22,898 nucleotides of DNA, taken from assembly GCA_038203525.1 (NCBI GenBank), contig JBBRDW010000073.1, positions 1 to 22,898 of the forward strand, written 5' to 3'. Shown here in pieces: positions 1 to 7,161 of the stretch. The stretch comes from Limnovirga sp038203525 (GTDB taxonomy: Bacteria; Bacteroidota; Bacteroidia; Chitinophagales; Chitinophagaceae). The translations under genes and the position numbers were made by a program. The notes below the pieces were generated by a model. The model did not search any database and was not told where the DNA came from. It saw only the letters and a program-made list of their open reading frames with translations. The first letter of the stretch is position 1, and every line of letters begins with the position of its first letter.

Positions 1-45
1 ACGAACAATGAATTCCACACCTGCAGCAATACCTGTCCGTTAGCG
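1..45 (+). repeat. Right end of attC-like cassette border C0
   Basis: The segment CTGCAGCAATACCTGTCC followed by GTTAGCG (39-45) matches the right end of border C1 (CTGCAGCAATACTCGAAC followed by GTTGGCT, 835-841). Only the right half is in the window, so its folding partner cannot be tested. The next gene begins 8 bases after GTTAGCG, as a cassette gene would. Confidence 0.55.
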
Positions 46-53
46 GTTATTTT

Positions 54-650
54 ATGAGAGCAATCATTTCAATAGTGACATTTTTTATCATGACCTCCTG
101 CAATAATTCGGACACCCAAACATTTGAGGTTGGACAAAAAGAAATTGTAGCTACAGACACAACAAGAATAATTCTTAAAAACACTATTGCTGTTTCAGAC
201 ACGACAATAATTCCGAAACTAATTTTGACAAATGTTTCGGTTTTGGTTTTACCACCATATGATGCGATTGCAAATGCAGGTATATCGCCAGACATTCAAA
301 AATATCTGGAGAGCATATTTACAACTGATACAACTTTAAAACTAATAAGATTTCCTTACCGACGACTAATGAATGTTTCATATCACAATGTATTTGACAA
401 GAAATATTGTAGTCCAATTACAGCCAAAATAAAAACGGACATAATTATTATGTCAAAACTTGACCAAGCGACTGGAACCGGAAATATGATAACAGACAAA
501 TGGAACTTCAAAATCAAAATTTATAACACCAAGACTGGTAATCAAAAAGTATCAAATTTATCTGCAGACAATTTGACAAGTGCTGAAATTGAAAACTTTA
601 TAAAATCAAAGCAACAAGGTTTACTTACTGAGATTAAAAACAACCGCTAA
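54..650 (+). CDS. Small predicted lipoprotein, unknown function
   Basis: This 198-residue protein has a short hydrophobic N-terminus (residues 3-14) ending in MTSC, a plausible lipobox with Cys16. It is therefore probably lipidated and anchored in the cell envelope. The rest is polar, rich in Thr, Asn, Ile and Lys, with no motif I recognise. The ATG lies 8 bases after the GTTAGCG box of C0 with no Shine-Dalgarno sequence. The stop codon (648-650) lies inside the CGCTAAC box that opens border C1, so the gene fills the space between two borders exactly, as in integron cassettes. Coding is inferred from the long open frame and signal peptide; the function is unknown. Confidence 0.7.
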   Translation: MRAIISIVTFFIMTSCNNSDTQTFEVGQKEIVATDTTRIILKNTIAVSDTTIIPKLILTNVSVLVLPPYDAIANAGISPDIQKYLESIFTTDTTLKLIRFPYRRLMNVSYHNVFDKKYCSPITAKIKTDIIIMSKLDQATGTGNMITDKWNFKIKIYNTKTGNQKVSNLSADNLTSAEIENFIKSKQQGLLTEIKNNR

Positions 651-841
651 CAAAAGTATTGCTGCAATTGGGGCTGGACGGAAGAACAATCAGCAGCAGT
701 GCATATCCCAGCTTTAGTTTCGGCGGACGGAATTCTGCCGGTCAATAGTTGTAAACTTCAACTTTTGTTTCTTAATTTAGCTTCAGTTCCGGGCAGACAG
801 TTGGTCAATTCCCCAACTGCAGCAATACTCGAACGTTGGCT
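645..841 (+). repeat. attC-like cassette border C1 (imperfect inverted repeat)
   Basis: The left arm starts CGCTAAC (645-651) and contains GTATTGCTGCAATTGGGG (656-673). The right arm starts CCCCAACTGCAGCAATAC (811-828) and ends GTTGGCT (835-841). The arms are reverse complements over about 18 bases apart from one mismatch, plus the terminal CGCTAAC/AGCCAAC boxes. Inside is a hairpin CGGCGGA/TCTGCCG (721-740). The core GCAGTGCATATCCCAGCTTT recurs nearly unchanged in C2. The architecture is like an integron attC site, but the boxes do not fit RYYYAAC/GTTRRRY exactly and 197 bp is long for an attC. Confidence 0.7.
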
Positions 842-874
842 GCAACCTTATCGGACACCTATTAATTAAAAAAT

Positions 875-1255
875 ATGCCGTTTTTATACACATACAAGCG
901 AAGCATTTTATGTAATAAAGTTCTTAAATTTTTAATTAGGGACACTACCCGAAAACAAAGAATGAAAAACACATTTAATGATAGTTATCATTTTGACACT
1001 AAAACATATAAACTACTTCAATTTAACTACCTTGCTAATAACCTAAAATGCGACAAAGATTTTTTGTTGAACGCTCTTGATATTTTGTCTACCAATAACC
1101 ATATTGATTACCGACCAAATAATGATAATAGATTTTCTGTTGGCGTAAAACTACTTTACAACGGAGAAATCGCTTACTATGAAAAATTTTATTATTCTCC
1201 TTCTCCGCAGAGTCTCCCAACGGGGACTCTGCGGCTCGTTAGTACTAATGCTTAA
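875..1255 (+). CDS. Small hypothetical protein, 3' end apparently replaced
   Basis: This 126-residue frame could start at 875 or, more plausibly, at the internal ATG at 962 (MKNTFNDSYHF...), which gives 97 residues. The body is rich in Asn, Tyr, Asp and Lys and resembles a small soluble domain of unknown function, perhaps a short winged-helix or regulatory fold; I do not recognise the family. It follows border C1 directly and would be the next cassette gene. From about residue 110 the reading runs through the strong hairpin at 1205-1234, and the last residues look like translated repeat DNA, so the native C-terminus was probably lost. No C-type border follows it. Confidence 0.5.
   Translation: MPFLYTYKRSILCNKVLKFLIRDTTRKQRMKNTFNDSYHFDTKTYKLLQFNYLANNLKCDKDFLLNALDILSTNNHIDYRPNNDNRFSVGVKLLYNGEIAYYEKFYYSPSPQSLPTGTLRLVSTNA
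1205..1234. repeat. GC-rich hairpin at gene 3' end
   Basis: CCGCAGAGTC (1205-1214) pairs perfectly with GACTCTGCGG (1225-1234) around a short loop. It is much more GC-rich than its surroundings. There is no U-run after it, so it is not a typical terminator. It lies inside the apparent 3' end of the preceding frame and probably marks an insertion or recombination boundary. Confidence 0.75.
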
Positions 1256-1270
1256 TACACAACGAAATTT

Positions 1271-1372
1271 CGTTTCAATCTACGCTAAGGTAAAAGCTCA
1301 TTAGAATATCAAAACGTAGAAGAGTGAGATGCAAGAAATGTTTCTTTCATATTCTTTAGCCGGATCAATAAT
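1271..1372 (+). repeat. R2-R1 modular repeat, diverged copy
   Basis: The R2 module (TTTCAATCTACGCTAAGG, 1273-1290, then TAAAAGCTCA) is followed by a diverged R1 module (GTAGAAGAGTGAGATGCAAG, 1316-1335) and the R1 tail GCCGGATCAATAA (1359-1371). Module order and spacing match the copy at 15730-15833. The preceding bases form a small palindrome, CGAAATTTCG. Confidence 0.6.
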
Positions 1373-1410
1373 TTTTTTCTCATCAGTAAATACAATGCAC
1401 TCAACTGTTT

Positions 1411-1807
1411 CCTGCCAATGTTGGAGTTGTCTGTTACCCTAGTGCCTCTCCGCTGGGCAATGAATTTAAGGTATAGAATAATCAAGATTGGCCGCATAAT
1501 TAACAGGCATGTACATTACTCAGCATTGTTCAATTGCTCAATTCAGAGTAGTACAAAACCTCAATCACGGCGAAAGAAGGAAACGGGCTGTACATCGTTT
1601 CTTTCTTGTCCGCCTAAGGCGGATAATTTTTTTTGTGTCAAAACAAAAAAGTAAATACCAGAATTGCTTTTGTGGAGCGCATTTGCTCTCTAACAGTATT
1701 ATTGTATTCGGTACTAAATTAAATTATTATCTGTTTTCTACAACTCCGCGCCATGGCAAACTTTACGCCCCGGTGCGTGTCTTCACGCATCGGAGCAAAA
1801 CATAATC
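1411..1807 (+). repeat. First copy of a 397-bp tandem direct repeat
   Basis: This copy begins CCTGCCAATGTTGGAGTTGT (1411) and the second begins CCTGCCGATGTTGGAGTTGT (1808), a period of 397 bp. Shared landmarks are the GCCTCTCCGCTG block, GGCCGCATAATTAA, a long A/G-rich hairpin (1571-1608), GTGTCAAAACAAAAAAGTAA, TATTGTATTCGGTACTAAAT and the hairpin GTGCGTGTCTTCACGCA. No convincing reading frame spans either copy, so it is probably a non-coding or non-autonomous element. Open frames here are short and not conserved between copies. Confidence 0.75.
1609..1634 (+). terminator. Terminator-like hairpin inside repeat copy 1
   Basis: TCCGCC-TAA-GGCGGA (1609-1623) is a perfect 6-bp stem followed by TAATTTTTTTT. 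It is present in copy 1 of the 397-bp repeat and missing from copy 2. A sister palindrome TCCGCC-TTG-GGCGGA occurs at 15514-15528, so it may be a small mobile palindrome rather than a dedicated terminator. Confidence 0.5.
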
Positions 1808-1876
1808 CCTGCCGATGTTGGAGTTGTCTGTTGCCCAAGTGCCTCTCCGCTGCGAAATGAATTTAAGCTATAGAAT

Positions 1877-3196
1877 CACTGCCGTCTTGTTTAAATGTAT
1901 TAAAGTTCTTTGAAAATATTGCTGGATAAGGGTTACAGCGTTTTTAAAATTCAAACGATTTGAAATGATTTAATTTTTTTGATTTACAATTACCTGTAAA
2001 TCAATTTATTATGAATCAAGGCAAGTATGTTTTTGCTCAATTAATTGAGTTTTTATCCCACAATGATTTTATTGGTTGTGTAGCTAAGTACAATGGTAAT
2101 TATAAAGTAAAAACGTTTACATGCTGGCATCAGTTTCTCTACATGATCTTTGGGTAATTATCAAACCGTGATAGCTTTAGTGATTTAATTACTTGTCTTC
2201 AATCGCAACAAAATAAATCATATCATCTTGGTATGGGCAGAGGAACTTCGAAAGCAAACCTTGCTAAAGCAAATGAGAAAAGAGATTACCGCATTTACGA
2301 ATCCTTTGCTATGATTTTAGTTGCTCAAGCTCAAAGACTTGCTTTACCTTTTGAGTCATTTGATTTGGCGATAAAAGAACCTGTATATGCAATCGATGCA
2401 ACTGTAATTGATCTTTGCCTTAATGTGTTTTGGTGGGGTAAATTCAGGAAACATAAAGCTGCTGTGAAGTTGCATACAATGCTTGATGTTAAGACCAATA
2501 TGCCAACCTTCATATATGTTACCAGCGGTGCAGTTCATGATGTAAATGCATTAGATGTTTTACCCATTGAAGCAGGGAGCTATTATGTAATGGATAAGGG
2601 TTATATAGATTTTGGCCGGTTACACCGCATTCATCAATCAGGTGCTTTTTATGTTACAAGAGCTAAAGATAATTTTAAGTTTGTCAGACTATCTTCTCAG
2701 GCTGTTGACAAAAGCACAGGAGTAAAATGTGATCAAACTATTCGACTGAAAAATAAAAAAGTATTCTTGCCTCATCCTGATAAAATCAGGCGTATAAAAT
2801 TTTATGACAGCAGCATCGAAATGGAATTTGTTTTTATTACAAACAACTTTGAAATAAGCGCTCTTGAAATTGCCCGCCTCTACAAGTACCGATGGGCTAT
2901 AGAGCTATTTTTTAAATGGATAAAACAACATCTGAAAGTAAAAACCTTTTGGGGTTATAGTATCAATGCAGTAAAAACACAAGTCTACATTGCAATGATT
3001 ACTTACTTAATGGTTGCTATTGTAAAACATCAACTAAAACTCAAACAAACACAATATGAAATACTGCAAATACTTAGTATATCGCTCTTGTGTAAAACAC
3101 CTTTACTTGAATTGTTTTCGAATGCTTATCCGCAATATGTCAAAGAACAACAATCTAATCAATTGAACCTCTTTAGTTTATAACAAGACGGTAGTG
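1877..3196 (+). mobile_element. IS4-family insertion sequence, 1320 bp
   Basis: The terminal inverted repeats are CACTGCCGTCTTGTT on the left (1877-1891) and CACTACCGTCTTGTT on the right (reverse complement of 3182-3196), with one mismatch. They are flanked by a perfect 9-bp target duplication CTATAGAAT at 1868-1876 and 3197-3205. The element carries a single transposase gene, which is interrupted by a stop. Intact ends and target duplication show a fairly recent insertion into the second 397-bp repeat. Confidence 0.93.
2011..3183 (+). pseudogene. IS4-family transposase with one internal stop
   Basis: From ATG 2011 one frame runs to 3183 (about 390 codons), broken only by TAA at 2155-2157. 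The context is FG-stop-LSNRD, where relatives have Gln, so CAA to TAA is likely. Residues 1-75 form the DUF4372-like N-terminal domain; the DDE transposase domain follows. Catalytic Asp is in YAIDATVIDL (about residue 129), the second Asp in YVMDKGY (about 195), and Glu in the IS4 signature Y-2-R-3-E-6-K, YKYRWAIELFFKWIK (about 298). The downstream frame from ATG 2233 (316 residues) keeps the whole catalytic core but lacks the N-terminal domain that usually binds the ends. Transposition in cis is therefore doubtful without readthrough or help from another copy. Confidence 0.9.
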
Positions 3197-3590
3197 CTAT
3201 AGAATAATAAACATCGGCCGCATAATTAATAGGCATGTACAATGCTCACCAATGCACAAATGCTCAATTCACACTAGTACAAAAGCCTAATCAGGGTGAA
3301 AGAAAGAAAAGTGCTGTATATCTTTTCTTTCTTCACTTTTTTTGTGTCAAGGCAAAAAAGTAAATAACAGGATTGCTTTTGTGCAGCGCATTTGCTGTCT
3401 AGCTATATTATTGTATTCGGTACTAAATTAAATCATTATCTATTTTTTACAACCCGGTACTAGAGCAAGCTCTGTCTGTTCCCTCGCGTTGGTTCGTGTT
3501 CGTAAAATATAGATGCCCCGGTGCGTGTCTTCACGCAACGGAATAAAAAACGATAAAGATTCGCAAAGCAGCAAAACATCATCTCAAACA

Positions 3591-3620
3591 AAAAAAGCCC
3601 CGCAATTGCAGAGCTTTTTT
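3591..3620 (-). terminator. Rho-independent terminator, minus strand
   Basis: On the minus strand AGCTCTGC-AATT-GCGGGGCT followed by TTTTTT forms a complete 8-bp stem if two G-U pairs are counted. The same sequence read on the plus strand has two C-A mismatches, so the terminator works for the minus-strand gene that ends at 3634. Confidence 0.8.
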
Positions 3621-3633
3621 AAAAACATTCAGG

Positions 3634-4571
3634 CTAAACAAAAACTTCTTTTCTTGCCGCTGTACCCGTATTCACCTCTTTTACAAAAGTTATTGCAGGC
3701 ATCCCCACAGCTTCCACCTTACAGTTATAAACACCAGGGTTAATATTATCATGCACTGTCGTGCCATCCTCCCCGCTTATTGCCTCCATTGCAACCCCGC
3801 CTTCCATCTGTATGGTCACTTTTGCATTAGGTAGTAAAGTGTTGTCTCCCGCCTTCTTAAGGGTAGTCTTCAAACTCGCAGTCCCCGCAGGCGATACAAG
3901 GCTTTTCACAGTTGCAAAAACAAAAAGCTTTTTCATCTCAGCATCAGCCCTAAACAGCAATTGTCCTTCTTCGCAAATGGTGGTCAGTTCATGAAAAAGC
4001 AGGTTATTCGCAGCTATCCGGTCTGCCGTCTGCGCACTCGTTTGCCTTGCAGTTTTAAGGCACTGTACTTGGTTTCAAAAGCACTCGTAGCAGCCGTTAC
4101 AGTAGCAGGGAATGCCGCAGGCATAAAATCTTTGGTAGTCAGTACCGTTAGGTTGGTACTTATGAAACTGTTCATGCTGCTGTTCATACCGCTAAGTTCC
4201 TCCCAGTTCTGCCGGGTGGCGGCAGCGTATTTCGTTTGTCCTGCAGCATCGTATTTGGTACTATGCTGCTCCTCAGGAAAAGCGTCATTAATATACCCTT
4301 TCAGCATTTGAAAAGCATCCGTGCAGGCCTGTGCCAGCGGTATAAGCTCCAGCCTGTTCGTTTCAGAGACGGTATTCCGTGCTTCCACATCCGGCAGGTT
4401 CTTTGCCGTCGTCCGGTTTGCACGCAGTGCCGTAACATAAGCGGCATTGTACTTTGTCTTGTAAGCCGTAAAAGCCGCTAAGTTGTCCGATAAATTGTTG
4501 TAAATAGTCTCCGCGATGCTGTAGAGTTCCTGCTTTGTACACTTGTACTCAGCAATAGTAGGCTTTGCCAT
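3634..4571 (-). pseudogene. Conserved Bacteroidota protein with CarboxypepD_reg-like C-terminus, frameshifted
   Basis: Two overlapping minus-strand frames read as one gene of about 312 codons. The first runs from ATG 4571 through MAKPTIAEYKCTKQELYSIA and about 180 helical residues. It then shifts near 4040, where one base appears missing after GKR, and continues in the next frame as AQTADRIAANNLLFHELTT to EVFV. The first part is an all-helical domain. The last 80 residues (LLPNAKVTIQMEGG... INPGVYNCKVEAVG) resemble the carboxypeptidase regulatory-like beta-sandwich that decorates many Bacteroidota surface proteins. There is no signal peptide, and the role of this family is unknown to me. A terminator follows immediately and a 21-22 bp periodic array lies upstream. 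A sequencing error is possible, but several neighbours are broken too. Confidence 0.75.
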
Positions 4572-4696
4572 GTTAAAAATTTAAGGTTAAAAAATAATTT
4601 TCAATAGCAAATTATAAAAAACGCTGTATTACGCAAATTAAAATTATCAGGCTATTTTTCGCCATAAACTGCATATTTCGCCCCTCTTTTTACGCC

Positions 4697-5020
4697 GGTA
4701 TGTCCGCAAATTCATTTCCCGATTCGTCAAATTCATTTCTCCACAGGGTCAAACTCAATTCCCGGTTCAGCAAACCCGTATTGCGAACATCGCAAACCCG
4801 CTTCTCCACCACCACAAAATCATTTCTCCACCCTGTCAAAGCCATTTCCCTGTTCACCAAACCTTTTCTCCACTACCGCAAACGCCCTTCTCCACTACCG
4901 CAAACTCATTTCGCTGCTATGTCAAAATCATTTCCCTGTTTCACAGGTTCATATCTCCCCTCCATAAACGCACTTCTTCGGTTAAGCAAATCAGCTTTTC
5001 CACCAAAGCAAATCTTCGGC
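4697..5020. repeat. Degenerate tandem array, 21-22 bp period, about 14 units
   Basis: CAAA occurs at 4707, 4728, 4750, 4771, 4793, 4814, 4837, 4858, 4879, 4901, 4923, 4987 and near 5003, with diverged units at about 4945 and 4966. Spacings are 21-23. Each unit reads roughly GCAAAYTCATTTCYCCNY. The strand is pyrimidine-rich and nearly free of G runs. The frame that crosses it (4700-5116) is low-complexity and I do not regard it as a gene. A stray piece sharing CCACAGGGTCAAAC lies at 6107-6120. Confidence 0.8.
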
Positions 5021-5130
5021 TTCCTTAAAGTTATCTCCCTGCCGTTGTTGAGTTGTCTCCAACTACCTAACCGACAATTCAAAAGCTCATCGTTCTTTAT
5101 GACTTGCCGAAATTGATGTAAATAGGTAAA

Positions 5131-5597
5131 ATGACACCAAGGTTGTATTTTGACACATCAGTTTTTGGAGGAGTTTATGATGAAGAATTTGAAGAAATTT
5201 CCACTTTGCTTTTTGAGAAGGTTAAACTGGAACAAATTATTTGTGTTTACTCCGACTTATCAGAAACAGAACTTGAAAATGCACACTAAAAAGTTAAAGA
5301 TTTTTTTGCAGACATCCCGGAAAAATATACTCAAAAGTTGAGGTTACGCAAGAGGCATTTGAACTTGCTGAAAAATATTTAGATGAAAAAGTGGTAGGCC
5401 AAACAAGAGCAGACGATTGGCGACACATTGCTACTGCAACAATTGAAAAAGTAGATCATTTAGTCAGTTGGAATTTCAAACATATTGTAAATGTATTTAG
5501 AATTCGAGGCTACAACTCCGTAAACATAAGAAACGGTTATCCACAACTTGACATTCGTTCACCAAAAGAAATTGTAAACAATCAAGACGAAAGCTAA
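5131..5597 (+). pseudogene. PIN-domain toxin (VapC-like), broken by a stop and a frameshift
   Basis: From ATG 5131 the translation MTPRLYFDTSVFGGVYDEEF is the canonical PIN start with the first metal-binding Asp (YFDTS). ELENAH follows, then TAA at 5287-5289, then KVKDFFADIPEKYTQ in the same frame. One base is missing in the A-run near 5336, after which the next frame continues VEVTQEAFELAEKYL... ADDWRHIATATIEKVDHLVSWNFKHIVN. DWRHIA and VSWN are the typical later PIN motifs. Total length, about 155 residues, is normal for VapC-like ribonucleases. With a nonsense codon and a frameshift it should be inactive. It overlaps the downstream antitoxin-like frame, as in a type II toxin-antitoxin operon. 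Confidence 0.85.
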
Positions 5598-5730
5598 AAA
5601 AGAAAAGACCTTTGACACGGTAAAAGTGTTCAGAGAGATTAAAGAAAAAATTGCAAAAGAAAAGGATAAAATGACTTTTGCGGAATTTAAAGAGTATTTG
5701 AATAAAAACAAATTGCAGACAGTCAAATAG
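5581..5730 (+). pseudogene. Antitoxin-like frame without a start codon
   Basis: A 49-codon frame overlaps the last 17 bases of the PIN gene and reads IKTKAKKEKTFDTVKVFREI then a Lys-rich stretch and TFAEFKEYLNKNK. The FDTVKxFREIKEKI block followed by a short amphipathic TFxEFKEYL helix is what I know from small antitoxins paired with PIN toxins in Bacteroidota. The frame is closed by TAA at 5575-5577 just upstream and has no ATG; ATC stands at 5581 where ATG would be expected. Loss of the start fits the decay of its partner. The identity rests on context and resemblance. Confidence 0.6.
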
Positions 5731-5734
5731 CCTT

Positions 5735-5904
5735 TGCCTACGCCCAATCTCAGGTTTTGTGCAATTATGGCATGGCGTTGAAGCAATCATCGGCAGTACA
5801 TATCCAAGCTTTGGTTTCGACGGTCGGAATTCTGTTGTTCATTTAGTTCTTAACATCAACTTTCTCCTGATGCTGTTGGCGTCCATAACGTGCTTTCGTT
5901 GGCG
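5735..5904 (+). repeat. attC-like cassette border C2
   Basis: The left arm has a weak opening box TGCCTAC (5735-5741) and TTTTGTGCAATTATGG (5755-5770). The right arm CCATAACGTGCTTTCGTTGG (5883-5902), ending GTTGGCG (5898-5904), is its approximate reverse complement. The core GCAGTACATATCCAAGCTTT, then GGTTTCGACGGTCGGAATTC, matches C1. The inner hairpin changes from CGGCGGA/TCTGCCG in C1 to CGACGGT/TCTGTTG here, which keeps pairing through one A-T for G-C swap and one G-U. It lies directly behind the broken PIN/antitoxin pair. Confidence 0.65.
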
Positions 5905-6049
5905 TCCCCGCGAACGATTTCCAGAAACAATCTTGCTAATTATTGCTTTACAAAGAGCATGAGTTAAGATTAAAATAACGTTAGCATTTCGCGGAGATAC
6001 CAACTGAAGCGTCAAAAGAAGTGTTTGAATAATACATCCTGAGGAGTTT

Positions 6050-6248
6050 ATGAAAAGCAAAGAATATATTCCTCTGCTTTCATTTATTTTTAGCAGGTAG
6101 TTTTATCCACAGGGTCAAACGTATATCCCCAAACTCGCAAGGCGCAGTAACTGTGTATACAACAGGTAATAAAAAAGATCTTTGGACAGCAAAAGACAAA
6201 CATTTATATTTATTCGAAGTTCCGTTAGAAACTAGAAACCGGCGTTAA
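6050..6248 (+). pseudogene. Possible remnant of a small exported protein
   Basis: GAGGAG (6041-6046) sits just before ATG 6050, which reads MKSKEYIPLLSFIFSR and stops. Shifting by one base gives an open frame to TAA 6246-6248 that contains AGSFIHRVKR and ends YLFEVPLETRNRR. A hydrophobic start followed by a short polar tail suggests a decayed secreted peptide. Part of it (6107-6120) is identical to a unit of the 21-22 bp array, so the reading may be accidental. The stretch 5905-6281 holds nothing else I can support. Confidence 0.25.
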
Positions 6249-6281
6249 ATAGAAATTTTCTGTAAAAATAAAACCCAAAAA

Positions 6282-6875
6282 ATGTGGTGGCAATATTTAT
6301 TAGTTTTTGTAGGTGCGTTATTATTTGATATTGTGCCTTTTCCTTTCCTTCCCGCGTTTACGATTATGTTATTATTTCAGATAATTTTTCACTTAAATGT
6401 GTGGTTAGTAATTGTAGTAGGGGTAGCTGGCTCAGTTTTAGGTAGATATATTCTTCTTTTATATTCTCCATTAATAGGAAATAGGTATTTAAAAGTGTCG
6501 AAGAATGAAGACATTCAGTTCCTTGGACAAAAGATGAAAGAGAATAAATGGAAAGGCCAAATAATCATACTAGTTTATTCATTATTACCACTTCCAACAA
6601 CACCTTTTTTTTTAGGGGCGGGCATTTCAAAATTAAAGGCCATATATATTGTACCTGCATTTCTCATTGGAAAATTTACGAGTGACACTTTCGCACTACT
6701 CGCAGGTAAATATGCCTCAGAAAATACCCGAAATATCATCGATCAAGCATTATCCTGGAAGTCTATTGCAAGTTTTATATTGTCCTTATTCCTTCTTTTT
6801 TGTCTTTTGTTTATAGACTGGCGCATTTTGATTCAAAAAAAGAAATTGGCGTTGAATTTTAGAATTTGGAAGTAG
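6282..6875 (+). CDS. DedA/VTT-like small multi-pass membrane protein
   Basis: This 197-residue, very hydrophobic protein has about five membrane segments: residues 2-20, 22-40, 42-63, 95-115, and a pair at 120-140 and 162-182. The central block YSLLPLPTTPFFLGAGISKL resembles the re-entrant VTT/SNARE-associated region of DedA-type proteins. There a conserved Pro-rich loop precedes a Gly-containing helix; the usual Arg is not evident. DedA relatives are implicated in lipid scrambling or ion-linked membrane homeostasis; here the role is unknown. The ATG is preceded by an A-rich leader (AAAACCCAAAAA), normal for this phylum. It sits between borders C2 and C3 and would be a cassette gene. The Lys-rich tail after the last helix is probably cytoplasmic. 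Confidence 0.7.
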   Translation: MWWQYLLVFVGALLFDIVPFPFLPAFTIMLLFQIIFHLNVWLVIVVGVAGSVLGRYILLLYSPLIGNRYLKVSKNEDIQFLGQKMKENKWKGQIIILVYSLLPLPTTPFFLGAGISKLKAIYIVPAFLIGKFTSDTFALLAGKYASENTRNIIDQALSWKSIASFILSLFLLFCLLFIDWRILIQKKKLALNFRIWK

Positions 6876-6931
6876 ATGCCCAATTCTTATTAATCAACAA
6901 AAACAATAACCCGATTAATGAAAAACAACGA

Positions 6932-7128
6932 ACCGCTAATATTGCAATACCACAAGTGGGGCTTTACCGTTATTTCTTCATCATTTTATCGCTAATCATC
7001 GTCAGTTAGGCTATAGGATTTTTTTCAACATTTTATTTAACTTCAACATCAAATCAATACGCAGCTTGACGTTCCGGGCTTCACCAGCATCAATTACCCA
7101 CCTGAGGCAATGCACGATCGTTGGCTGT
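6932..7128 (+). repeat. attC-like cassette border C3
   Basis: The left arm CCGCTAATATTGCAATACC then ACAAGTGGGG (6933-6961) pairs with the right arm ACCCACCTGAGGCAATGC (7097-7114) and the end box GTTGGCT (7120-7126). The right half (CTTCAACATC ... GACGTTCCGGGCTTCACCAG) aligns with the right half of C1. The arms differ from those of C1 but remain complementary. The two-TM SLATT-like gene begins 36 bases after GTTGGCT. Confidence 0.65.
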
Positions 7129-7161
7129 TGCTGCGCTTTTCAATTTTTTAAATATTTTCAA

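Larger units (their letters stand above)
1808..3547 (+). repeat. Second copy of the 397-bp repeat, split by an IS
   Basis: The left part is 1808-1876 and the right part 3206-3547; the IS and its duplicated target lie between. It matches copy 1 up to TCTTCACGCAACGGAATAAA, with one replaced stretch (about 3450-3515) that contains the small palindrome AGAGCAAGCTCT. The A/G-rich hairpin is kept but with different bases in both arms. Confidence 0.75.

Noticed and set aside
4697..5020. CRISPR array
   Set aside because: The 21-22 bp units follow each other without spacers, are degenerate along their whole length, and no cas gene is present.
4700..5116. Long plus-strand frame of 138 codons
   Set aside because: It is only the translation of the degenerate 21-22 bp array, with low complexity and Ser/Pro/Phe bias and no family resemblance.
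1..7128. Classical integron
   Set aside because: No integrase gene, no attI and no exact RYYYAAC/GTTRRRY boxes; only the cassette-like layout can be claimed.
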